From Lentimicrobium sp. (lineage in GTDB: Bacteria > Bacteroidota > Bacteroidia > Bacteroidales > 4484-276): a stretch of DNA of 36,640 nt. The DNA is taken from positions 1-36,640 of the forward strand of contig JAAYWF010000154.1 in NCBI GenBank assembly GCA_012516825.1. The letters run 5' to 3'. How positions within the stretch are numbered: the stretch's first letter is position 1; each line of letters begins with the position of its first letter. Positions 1 through 8,664 of this stretch are shown one piece after another. The notes below the pieces were generated by a model, which had not been told where the DNA came from, did no database searches, and was given only the letters and a program-made list of their open reading frames with translations. Both the position numbers and the translations under genes were made by a program.

Positions 1-1
1 T

Positions 2-1060
2 GGTAGGTGGTTTTCATATATGAACTCTATCATTGATTCCGATACTAATTTTGTAATTGCTGGTTATACCACCAGAACTGATAGTGTTCAAGTTTATCAT
101 AACGACCCTGCATTTTATAAAATGAGTATTAAAGGAGATTCCATCAATTCGTATTTTCTTTCTGAACCTATAAAAATGCGTTATGCTTATGATTTATTAG
201 AGAATACTAGCAATACAAAATACTTTGCTTTTGTGAGCTGCTTTGAAAATTCTTCTGCAGGTCAAAAACTAATTCTTACAAAAGAATTTGACAGTTTAGG
301 TTTGGAGCCTGTCCCATTAGGCATTTCAGACTATTATTCACCAACCTACATAAATGAGAATGAAATTATATTATGTGGAAAAGGAAGTCCTGACCAATCG
401 GAACTTTATGCTTTAAATGTTATCACGATTAATGAGGAGACAGAATTAATTGATTATAACTATTTTAAAAAAGAAGAAGATATGCGTGACCATCCAGCAA
501 TGTATAATGGTGTGAGCAAAAATGGAAATAACATTTACATTGGAGGAACCTCAAACCTTGATTATTACAATCCATTTTGGAGCACATTCGATTCATGGTT
601 TCATTTGATTAAGATAAATCCTGACATAAGTCCAATTTGGGAATATTGGTATGGTGGAGATGCATATTATTTTCTGTATAGCATTCTTGCTACAAATGAC
701 GGTGGTTGTATAATGGTTGGCAACCGGTATGATTACGAAACTCAGAATCAGGAAAGAGATATTTTTATTGTGAAAGTTGACAGCAACGGTCTGATAACCT
801 GGACACAGCAAATACCTTTAGCTAAACAAGAATCAATGGTTTATCCAAATCCGGGAACAAATCTGTTGAATATTAAATCAACCTGCAATGAAATGGAATT
901 TGAACTAATAAACATAAATGGACAAGTTGTGATTAGGCAAATGCTTGATAATAATTGTTCAGTTATAAACGCGGAATCAATAAAATCAGGTATTTACTTC
1001 TATAGACTAATTGACAAAAAAAACAAAACAGTTGAAACGGGGAAATGGATTAAATATTAA
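2..1060 (+). CDS. T9SS type A sorting domain-containing protein, 5'-truncated by the window edge
   Basis: Frame is open upstream of the ATG at 20 to the window edge (GRWFSY-MNS...). C-terminus VYPNPGTNLLNIKS...GQVVIRQM...SGIYFYRLIDKKNKTVETGKWIKY is a typical Por secretion C-terminal domain. Confidence 0.85.
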   Translation, partial: GRWFSYMNSIIDSDTNFVIAGYTTRTDSVQVYHNDPAFYKMSIKGDSINSYFLSEPIKMRYAYDLLENTSNTKYFAFVSCFENSSAGQKLILTKEFDSLGLEPVPLGISDYYSPTYINENEIILCGKGSPDQSELYALNVITINEETELIDYNYFKKEEDMRDHPAMYNGVSKNGNNIYIGGTSNLDYYNPFWSTFDSWFHLIKINPDISPIWEYWYGGDAYYFLYSILATNDGGCIMVGNRYDYETQNQERDIFIVKVDSNGLITWTQQIPLAKQESMVYPNPGTNLLNIKSTCNEMEFELININGQVVIRQMLDNNCSVINAESIKSGIYFYRLIDKKNKTVETGKWIKY

Positions 1061-1385
1061 ATGAAGAAGGGGCTTAATGCTTATAACAAAAGTTAGCAAG
1101 AATAGCAGGACAGGCTTTTAAACCAGTCAATCCTTAACAACTCACTTTCAGTAAGGGTATGTAAGTCATCAGTATAAGTTTAGAAGCCAAAGTGGGTATG
1201 GAGTAACCAGGAAAACTCACCCCGTGAATTGCCTGCAACAGCCATTGCAGTTTGAGGTTTAGGATTGATATTGGTAGGATTTACGGTGAGGACAGGAATA
1301 TTAAAAAGCCTCCAGATTTTTAGTTTGAGTATGCTGGCTATGCGGTAAAATTTTAGTGGATTGGGTAAAAAACATCCAAAAGAGG

Positions 1386-3518
1386 TTAAAATCTGATTTT
1401 AAGCTGAGCTTTTATCTCGCTATATGTGTTTCCGTCAATTTTAGTAGTTCCGTTACTGATGGTGGTTTTATTACTATAATAGGTTTGCGAGAGCCGTAGC
1501 CAGAAATCAATATTTTCGGAAATTTCGTATTTAAGCATTACATAAAACCGGCTTCCCTTATAGTAATAGGCAGGGATTGAAAAAACATAAAGCAAGTCAT
1601 TTTCGTAAGCATATATCCTTTCGTCGTAACTGTCGGTATCGAAAAGCGCATACCGTAATGATACGTTATAGGGTTTTGCTGCAGGGTTGTAGTTTATATC
1701 CTGATAAATGATGAATCCGTTTTGTGTAGTAGCTTCAGGTTTATCGTAAGTAAGAAACTCAATTCTATTTTTAAGTGTAACTGTTGAGGATGCTTTGTAT
1801 GAAATAAAAAACCTTATGCTCTCTTTATGTGTCTCGCCGGTTTTGGCCATAATAAGGTTTTCGGTTTCGTTTAGTTGTTTTTGCTTGTAACGGTACCGGA
1901 GATACATTTCCATTCTTTTGTAAGGGTGATAATCAATTTGTGCAAGGTATTCAGCGCCTCGCGAAGGTGAGTCAATCCTGTAACGTAACCATGGGGATGA
2001 AAACAGATCGGAGTAACCTCTGAAGGTCCAGTTTCGATGCAAATAGACCAGTAAACCGGCAAACATGCCTTTTTCGTTTTGATTATTTGTATTCTCGGCA
2101 ATGGCGTTGCTGTATAGGTTTTGGTATTTAATTCCAAAATTTCGGTAATATGCCGATAACGTTATTGAGGGATGAAGCGATGCCTGAAATCCGGCTAAAT
2201 AGGCTTTGCCGCCATTCTCACTGCCGGAAGCTTCGGCAAAAATGTTAAACCTTTTAACAATAAAATTTAGGTCAACACCATAATTAAAGTTCTCTTTACC
2301 TTGAAAGTTATATTTGCGATAAAGCTGATCGGGTAGCTGCAAGGGCTTGTCAAATAAAGTTTTAAAAGAGGTGGCTCCAATCTGAAACTTGCCTTTCCTG
2401 TATCTGACATTTGCGCCATAAAGTGTTTCGTGGACGGTGTTTTTTTTATCAATCTCGTTAGGGGTACGGTGATATCCGGTCTCTTGTAAAGAGGTAACAA
2501 ACTGCTCCTCCTGACTGATAGAATCTTTAGTTGCGATATTTCCATCTATTTTTTTGGAGGAAAAAAATCCGGATATTTTAAAGTTGTGCAAGGAAAAGGT
2601 AACAGCCGTGCCACGCATATAACGGTTTTCGTTTACTGATGTATTAGGCCTTACTCTTCGTTGATTTTTTATTACACCAATAGCATCGGGTGATTTGCCG
2701 AACGACAGGCCGCTCCACAATGTCAATCCCTGTCCGAATTCGAGTTGATAATCTCCTATTATAAGCTGTTCAAGCGCTCTCATCTCACTAACGGAAACAA
2801 ATCCGGAATAAAAATCAAACCCATTGGGTTGCGATCCTTTAAAAAACTCCTCGCCTGGATCCTTTTCCGCAGTGATGCCAAGCCTAATTTTATTGAAGTA
2901 ATTAAACCCGTAACGCAGATAATATTTATCAGGATTTCCAAGAAAATAACTACCCGGATTAGCATATTTCATCGAATCAGAAACATTTGCATAGCCGGCT
3001 TGTTTTTCTAATACCCTGCTGTAGCGAAGGAATAAATCATTCCGACCGTATTTAACTATATTTTTCATTTTAAAAGAGATGCGTGGCTTTTCCGGATCAA
3101 CTGAAACTAACGGCTCAAGAAAAGAGATTAGCTCCTGATCGAAACCATCAATAGCCATCAACTCATAAAGTGTTACAAACGGTCCGTAAACATTTCGGTA
3201 TTCGATGATTTTATGAATTTGTAGCTCACTCAAAAAAATCAGCTTTTTCATTTGAGTAAAAGATGCAAAATTCAAATTAAGAGGGTTTTCAAGAAAATAA
3301 TAAATATCTTCGAGCAGGTCGGTATAATCCATTTGTTCTTCGGTCTGCTCCGCGATTTCTTCCAATTTGCTGTTAAGTAATTCCATATATTCCGGTGATA
3401 CCGGGAGCTGCTGTGCAAGGCTGACATCAATCATCATAATTAGCATTGCAATTATTAAACAAAACCTGTCTGCGACCGATTTATGTTTGATGATATGATG
3501 AGGCGGGATGGTTTTCAT
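1386..3518 (-). CDS. Helix-hairpin-helix (ComEA-like) domain protein with a probable outer-membrane beta-barrel
   Basis: Signal-peptide-like N-terminus. NPLNLNFASFTQMKKLIFLSELQIHKIIEYRNVYGPFVTLYELMAIDGFDQELISFLEPLV matches the tandem HHH pattern of ComEA. The long remainder alternates aromatic/polar residues and ends in KAQLKIRF (terminal F). Confidence 0.75.
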   Translation of the reverse strand: MKTIPPHHIIKHKSVADRFCLIIAMLIMMIDVSLAQQLPVSPEYMELLNSKLEEIAEQTEEQMDYTDLLEDIYYFLENPLNLNFASFTQMKKLIFLSELQIHKIIEYRNVYGPFVTLYELMAIDGFDQELISFLEPLVSVDPEKPRISFKMKNIVKYGRNDLFLRYSRVLEKQAGYANVSDSMKYANPGSYFLGNPDKYYLRYGFNYFNKIRLGITAEKDPGEEFFKGSQPNGFDFYSGFVSVSEMRALEQLIIGDYQLEFGQGLTLWSGLSFGKSPDAIGVIKNQRRVRPNTSVNENRYMRGTAVTFSLHNFKISGFFSSKKIDGNIATKDSISQEEQFVTSLQETGYHRTPNEIDKKNTVHETLYGANVRYRKGKFQIGATSFKTLFDKPLQLPDQLYRKYNFQGKENFNYGVDLNFIVKRFNIFAEASGSENGGKAYLAGFQASLHPSITLSAYYRNFGIKYQNLYSNAIAENTNNQNEKGMFAGLLVYLHRNWTFRGYSDLFSSPWLRYRIDSPSRGAEYLAQIDYHPYKRMEMYLRYRYKQKQLNETENLIMAKTGETHKESIRFFISYKASSTVTLKNRIEFLTYDKPEATTQNGFIIYQDINYNPAAKPYNVSLRYALFDTDSYDERIYAYENDLLYVFSIPAYYYKGSRFYVMLKYEISENIDFWLRLSQTYYSNKTTISNGTTKIDGNTYSEIKAQLKIRF

Positions 3519-4339
3519 CTCTTTGTTTTGAAGTTATATACAGCCGAAAACTGAGGAGAAAAGCCAAGCACATTGTGTACTGATGATGCGAAATCAATTG
3601 TAAACCGGTTGAGGTTTATTCCAAATCCAAAGGTGTATTGTCCGGGGTTAGAAGAGAGTCCTCCTCTAACATATACCTCGTCAATGATCCTATATTCTAA
3701 ACCAAGCTTCAACGACGGATCGAAAGATGTCTCTTTTTTTGCTTCTACCGAAAGGATTATACTTTTATCAAAACTCCATGCTGCGCCAATTCTCATGACG
3801 GCAGGTATTCGCTCATCGGCATATTTTGTCAGTTTGGTATGGATAGGATTAAAAACATGCATACCCAAGGTAATATCAGGTTTGATCTTTGTCATTAAGC
3901 CGGCTTCAAAAGTGGCTACACCTTTTTTTCCATAATCATTACCCAAGCTTTTATGCAGATAGTCCAACTGCAACCCTGCGGCAAAATAGTCGCCAAACTT
4001 TCGTGAATAGGCAAGGCCAAATTTACTTTCGTTATATAATTCATTGCCGAAGCGAACTAATTCAAAGCCAAATACGCCGCTGCCAACAGGCAATGTTGCT
4101 CCGCCTGCTTTCAGGCTCATCTCTTTAACCAAAAACCTGTTTTCGAAGTAAAACCCTGCTGAGGTCTTATTGTAAAAAGCAAGGCCGGCCTGATTGTTAT
4201 GTATAGACCAGAAGTCAGCTAATGCAACGGAAGCATTTCCCATTGCTGCCGAACGACCTCCTTCCGGAAAATTGATATGCGCCGACAACACATTTGGAAA
4301 GAAAAATAAAAGTAACAGAAACGGTAAAAAAGATTTCAT
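3515..4339 (-). CDS. PorV/PorQ-like outer-membrane beta-barrel protein
   Basis: Signal peptide, then INFPEGGRSAAMGNASVALADFWSIHNNQAGLAFY, the typical N-terminal pattern of PorV/PorQ-type barrels. Stop overlaps the next start (ATGA). Confidence 0.65.
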   Translation of the reverse strand: MKSFLPFLLLLFFFPNVLSAHINFPEGGRSAAMGNASVALADFWSIHNNQAGLAFYNKTSAGFYFENRFLVKEMSLKAGGATLPVGSGVFGFELVRFGNELYNESKFGLAYSRKFGDYFAAGLQLDYLHKSLGNDYGKKGVATFEAGLMTKIKPDITLGMHVFNPIHTKLTKYADERIPAVMRIGAAWSFDKSIILSVEAKKETSFDPSLKLGLEYRIIDEVYVRGGLSSNPGQYTFGFGINLNRFTIDFASSVHNVLGFSPQFSAVYNFKTKR

Positions 4340-4659
4340 AGTTTCACTTTTAATTGAATCCCATTTACAACATAAAAATCTGCACAGAAAAATATTTTAG
4401 TCTTTGGTTAATACCGTTCCCTGCCACTAAATAAGTAGGGCTAAACGCACAAAGCCTTACGCAATAATGACAAAATTAAACTTTTACACATTCCCGATCG
4501 GTATAATTTTTAACAAAATGAAAGACTAAAATACAAACCATCACAAAGTTAAAAAATCTGATTAATGAACAGCTAATTGTTATCGTTTTCTTTTCTTTGT
4601 ACTAAGAAAAAGATATTAAAATGACGTTGTTATAAATTTTTCAACAAAAATCTTGTTTG

Positions 4660-5337
4660 ATGCCGGTGTATGAGCTTACTGACGATCTGGTCTTTCCTCA
4701 TCCAAAATTAGCTGAACCTGATGGTTTACTTGCTGTTGGAGGGGATTTGAGTGTTGAAAGGCTTCTTTTAGCTTATGCCAATGGTATTTTTCCGTGGTAT
4801 GAGAAAAGCTCGCCAATACTTTGGTGGTCGCCAAACCCGCGAATGGTTCTTTTTCCTGAAAAATTTAAGATTTCCAATTCTTTGAAACAGACAATAAAAA
4901 AGCAGAAATTCAAGATTACTTTCGATTGTGATTTTTCTGCCGTTATAAAAGGATGTGCAGAGACAAAACGGTTGGAACAACACGGCACCTGGATTGTACC
5001 CGAAATAGAGCAGGCCTACAACCGTTTGCACGAAGCCGGATTTGCACACTCGGTGGAGGCTTGGTACGATAACAGGTTAGCGGGAGGGCTTTATGGAGTC
5101 TCCATAGGTAAGGCCTTTTTTGGCGAGTCTATGTTTTATAAGGTTCGCGATGCTTCTAAAGTAGCTCTTGCTTTTTTGGTTGAGAAATTGTTGGGCTGGC
5201 ATTTTCATTTTATTGATGCCCAGCAGGAGACAGCTCACATGATTAGCTTAGGCGGCGAATTGATAGATATTGATCACTTTTTAAATCTGCTAAAAAACGC
5301 TTTAAGTTATCCAACATTAAAAGGAAACTGGAGTTAA
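4660..5337 (+). CDS. aat: Leucyl/phenylalanyl-tRNA--protein transferase
   Basis: FPHPKLAEPDGLLAVGGDLSVERLLLAYANGIFPWY...WWSPNPRMVL...GGLYGVSIGKAFFGESMF...DAQQETAHMISLGG. The ORF track starts at a TTG; the ATG at 4660 is preferred. Confidence 0.95.
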   Translation: MPVYELTDDLVFPHPKLAEPDGLLAVGGDLSVERLLLAYANGIFPWYEKSSPILWWSPNPRMVLFPEKFKISNSLKQTIKKQKFKITFDCDFSAVIKGCAETKRLEQHGTWIVPEIEQAYNRLHEAGFAHSVEAWYDNRLAGGLYGVSIGKAFFGESMFYKVRDASKVALAFLVEKLLGWHFHFIDAQQETAHMISLGGELIDIDHFLNLLKNALSYPTLKGNWS

Positions 5338-5361
5338 TAAACACTAAACAAAATAAAAGAA

Positions 5362-5730
5362 ATGAGTTTTGAATTAAAAGGAAGGCTAATTGAAAAATAT
5401 GATTCGGTGCAGGTAACCGATCGTTTTAGAAAACGCGAATTTGTGATTGAATATCGTGAGAGTGCATCATCTTACGATTTTGCTGAAACCATTAAATTTC
5501 AACTTACCCAGGAGCGATGTGATATTTTGGATAATTTTCACATTGGCGAAGAGCTGAAAGTCTCTTTTAATATCAGAGGTCGCCGTTGGGAGAAAGATGG
5601 TCAGGTAAGCTATTTTAACAACCTCGAAGCATGGAAAATTGAAAAAGTAGTTGCAGCGCCACAGGAAATAATACCACAACATACTATCGAAGAGATACCT
5701 CCCGAACCTACTGACGATCTGCCTTTTTAA
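5362..5730 (+). CDS. DUF3127 domain-containing protein with SSB-like C-terminal tail
   Basis: MSFELKGRLIEKYDSVQVTDRFRKREFVIEY...FNIRGRRWEKDGQVSYFNNLEAWKIEKV is recognisable as DUF3127. C-terminus EEIPPEPTDDLPF. Confidence 0.85.
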   Translation: MSFELKGRLIEKYDSVQVTDRFRKREFVIEYRESASSYDFAETIKFQLTQERCDILDNFHIGEELKVSFNIRGRRWEKDGQVSYFNNLEAWKIEKVVAAPQEIIPQHTIEEIPPEPTDDLPF

Positions 5731-5782
5731 GCTGTTTTAATATCATAAATGCTTTTTGCTGATCATTTGTTGTGAGCAAAAA

Positions 5783-7117
5783 TCAATTAACTAACTCTCC
5801 TTCTACGGATAAATCTGTTGAGGAAATGATTTTTATCGTAACAAACTCTCCTATTAGCTCGTCGTTATCCGATTGAAAACGGGAGACGATTTTTCCTTCG
5901 GTAAGGGCAGAGAGGAACCCTTCTTTGCGGTCTTTTCCGGTAACGAGTACTTTGTAATTGCGTCCAATCATATCTCTGTTGTGTGCTGCCGAATATTTTC
6001 TCAGATCATTACTTAACTGATGAAAACGGGCTTTTTTCACTTCTCGCGGTACATCATCTATCCAGCGCGAACTTACCGCTCCGGGACGTTGCGAATACTG
6101 TGCGATGTAAGCCATATTATATCTGAATTCATCCATAATCTTCCTTGTATTTTCAAACTGTTCGTCAGTCTCACCTGTGAATCCTACAATAATATCGGTG
6201 AATAGGGTAGCTTCAGGGATCAATCTGCGAATTACCTCAACTATCTGACGATACTTTTCTACCGGATGTTTTCGGTTCATTTTTATCAAAACTTTATTAT
6301 CACCAGATTGGATCGGCAAGTGAATTTGTTTTGCCAGACAGTCGTACTGCGATATTATCTCTATTACCTCTGCCGTCATATCACGCGGGTGTGGCGACGT
6401 AAAATAGACCCAAAATTCTTTATCTGACTCTTTCCCTATCTCCCCAATCTTTTTTAGCAATTCAGGGAAAGTAATCTCTTTTCCTTTTTTATCTAATCCA
6501 TAAGAATTTACATTTTGACCTAACAAGGTGATTGACTTATAATCTTCACTTACTAATCTTTTCACCTCTTCTAATATTTCGTTAGAGTCGCGCGAAACTT
6601 CGCGCCCACGCGTATATGGAACAGCGCAAAAAGTACAAAACTTGTTACAGCCATTTTGAATTGGAACAAAGGCTTCGAATTTGGAACTATATTTAGGATT
6701 GACTCTCCAGAAACCATCGATATTTTCATTTTTGGTAATGCCCGAAAGATCGCCTACTAACGATGCAGGACTTACAACGCCATATTGCCGGATCAGCTCA
6801 GGTAATTTTTCAAAATCGCTCATTCGAAAGATGATGTCGAAAAGTTTGAGAAATCTTTTCATGTCATCAGGCAAAATACAACCGGAAATAAATGTTATCA
6901 GGTTTTTCTGTTTTTTCCATTTGTTCCATTTTTGAATTCGTGTGTAAACTTTATCAATCGCCTTTTGCCTTACAGAGCATGCAAGGATTCCCAGCAGATT
7001 TGCCTCTTGTTCACTGTCGGTCCAGACGTATCCGATTTCCTTTTCGATGATTGTGCGAACGCGCTCACTGTCTGATATATTCATCTGGCAACCCAGAGTT
7101 ATCAGGTGGTATTTCAT
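5783..7117 (-). CDS. miaB: MiaB-like tRNA methylthiotransferase (radical SAM)
   Basis: GCQMNISDSERV, ACSVRQKAIDKVY, SGCIL, CNKFCTFCAVPYTRGRE (radical-SAM CxxxCxxC), LLGQNVNSYG, and a TRAM-like C-terminus. Confidence 0.85.
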   Translation of the reverse strand: MKYHLITLGCQMNISDSERVRTIIEKEIGYVWTDSEQEANLLGILACSVRQKAIDKVYTRIQKWNKWKKQKNLITFISGCILPDDMKRFLKLFDIIFRMSDFEKLPELIRQYGVVSPASLVGDLSGITKNENIDGFWRVNPKYSSKFEAFVPIQNGCNKFCTFCAVPYTRGREVSRDSNEILEEVKRLVSEDYKSITLLGQNVNSYGLDKKGKEITFPELLKKIGEIGKESDKEFWVYFTSPHPRDMTAEVIEIISQYDCLAKQIHLPIQSGDNKVLIKMNRKHPVEKYRQIVEVIRRLIPEATLFTDIIVGFTGETDEQFENTRKIMDEFRYNMAYIAQYSQRPGAVSSRWIDDVPREVKKARFHQLSNDLRKYSAAHNRDMIGRNYKVLVTGKDRKEGFLSALTEGKIVSRFQSDNDELIGEFVTIKIISSTDLSVEGELVN

Positions 7118-7350
7118 AAAGAATTAATTTTTCAATTGCAAAATTCTGATTTAGAGTTTTGGTTTTAAAGTGTTCTTTTTAAAAAGATTGATGGTTTAAT
7201 ACTTAAAAAATGACAAATTTAATATAAGACAAACATTAAGCACACTTTTTATGTTTAGAGGATTAGGCAAAAAATTATATTCGTGGGCTTGTGGCCAAGA
7301 TTACTTTTCGGGGCAGGCTTATGCTTACAATTACAAATTGCCTGAGAATA

Positions 7351-7380
7351 AAAAAAGGCTGACCTTGTTTGCCAGCCTTA
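7351..7380 (-). terminator. Intrinsic terminator downstream of tRNA-Asn
   Basis: Minus strand reads AAGGCTG-GCAAACAAGGT-CAGCCTT followed by a T run. Confidence 0.75.
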
Positions 7381-7392
7381 TTCTTTACCAAG

Positions 7393-7466
7393 CTCCCCCT
7401 GCTGGACTTGAACCAGCGACCCTCTGATTAACAGTCAGATGCTCTAACCAACTGAGCTAAGGAGGA
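7393..7466 (-). tRNA. tRNA-Asn (GTT)
   Basis: Minus strand TCCTCCTTAGCTCAGTTGGTTAGAGCATCTGACTGTTAATCAGAGGGTCGCTGGTTCAAGTCCAGCAGGGGGAG folds as a cloverleaf with a GTT anticodon. CCA is not encoded. Confidence 0.95.
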
Positions 7467-7506
7467 ATCAGAAAAATTTAAGCGCTTTACAAAAGTAAAA
7501 CGGCTG

Positions 7507-7514
7507 CAAAAATA
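7507..7514 (-). promoter_or_regulatory. Bacteroidota-type -7 element (TATTTTTG) for tRNA-Asn
   Basis: Minus strand TATTTTTGCAGCCG lies about 40 nt upstream of the tRNA-Asn 5' end and matches the TAnnTTTG consensus. Confidence 0.65.
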
Positions 7515-7535
7515 GAGACTTTTTCTAAATTAAAA

Positions 7536-7543
7536 TAATTTTG
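7536..7543 (+). promoter_or_regulatory. Bacteroidota-type -7 element (TAATTTTG) for the PfkB kinase gene
   Basis: TAATTTTG about 38 nt upstream of the ATG at 7581. No clear -33 box. Confidence 0.5.
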
Positions 7544-7580
7544 CCCAAAATTTTTTACATTTTGTATTAAAACTGAAATC

Positions 7581-8561
7581 ATGAAAGTACTTGGAATGGG
7601 AAATGCGCTTGTGGATATGATGATAAGGATTGATGATGAGAGGATTTTTCGCGAGTTTGGATTATTAAAAGGCGGTATGCGACTTGTTGACTCCGCTCTT
7701 ATTAAAGATGTTCTTGAAAGACTAAAATCATTTCCTGTTGAGATAGCAACAGGTGGTTCGGCTGCTAATACAGTGCATGGTTTGGCTAAATTAGGTGTAA
7801 AAACCAGTTTCATTGGCAAGGTGGCATCAGATGATTTTGGCAAATTTATGATGGAGGATATGTTGAAAAATGGCGTAAACCCCAATCTGCTTAATGGTAA
7901 AGCGCCTACAGGTATTGCCCTCACATTGATAACACCTGATTCGGAAAGAACTTTTGCTGTTAATCTTGGCTGCGCCATTGAGCTTTTACCAGAAGATATT
8001 AATGCCGAAATGTTTGAAGGGTACAACATCTTTCATATTGAAGGATTTCTCGTTCAGAATAAAGAGCTTCTCGAAAAAGCAGTCAGGCTTGCAAAAAAGG
8101 CAGGTGCAAAAGTCTCGTTTGATCTTGCAAGCTTTGATGTGGTTGAAGAGAACTTTATTTTTCTGAAAAATATCGTTGAGAAATACGTTGATATTCTTTT
8201 TGCTAATGAGGATGAAGCAACTGCCTTTACAGGCTTAACACCTGAAAAAGCGCTTAATGTAATTTCGCAGACTGTTCCTGTAACAATAATAAAAATCGGA
8301 GAGAAAGGGTCTTTGATCAGCGATAGGAAAGATGTTGTACGTGTTGATTCAATAAAGGTGCAAGCCGTTGATACAACTGGCGCCGGCGATCTTTATGCAG
8401 CTGGATTCCTTTATGGGATGATTAATGGTTTGTCAATGCACACCTCAGGGGAAATTGGATCTCTGCTATCAGGTAAAGTGATAGAAGTAATTGGAGCAAA
8501 AATGGATGATGAAAGGTGGAGTAATATCTATACTGAGCTTCGTAAGCTGATGATGGAATAG
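7581..8561 (+). CDS. PfkB-family carbohydrate kinase, adenosine-kinase-like
   Basis: GNALVDMMIRI, ATGGSAANTVHGLAKLG, and the PfkB signature VDTTGAGDLYAAGFLYG. Confidence 0.92.
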   Translation: MKVLGMGNALVDMMIRIDDERIFREFGLLKGGMRLVDSALIKDVLERLKSFPVEIATGGSAANTVHGLAKLGVKTSFIGKVASDDFGKFMMEDMLKNGVNPNLLNGKAPTGIALTLITPDSERTFAVNLGCAIELLPEDINAEMFEGYNIFHIEGFLVQNKELLEKAVRLAKKAGAKVSFDLASFDVVEENFIFLKNIVEKYVDILFANEDEATAFTGLTPEKALNVISQTVPVTIIKIGEKGSLISDRKDVVRVDSIKVQAVDTTGAGDLYAAGFLYGMINGLSMHTSGEIGSLLSGKVIEVIGAKMDDERWSNIYTELRKLMME

Positions 8562-8664
8562 ATAGTAAGGGGGGTAGGTTTTTGGAAAAAAAGAGCAAAT
8601 TACTAATAAACATGCTGCGATTACGTTAAAAGAAGACATTTTACATAAACACAAATAATAAAAT

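Noticed and set aside
3573-3935. 120-aa plus-strand ORF opposite the PorV/PorQ-like gene
   Set aside because: Antisense shadow of a better-supported gene, with no recognisable domain.
4495-4505. CCGATCGG palindrome between divergent genes
   Set aside because: An isolated 8-bp palindrome with no second copy or clear promoter context; likely chance.
7487-8029. 180-aa antisense ORF opposite the PfkB kinase
   Set aside because: It lies entirely across a strong conserved CDS and its promoter; the composition (Ser/Ile/Pro rich) is typical of an antisense shadow frame.
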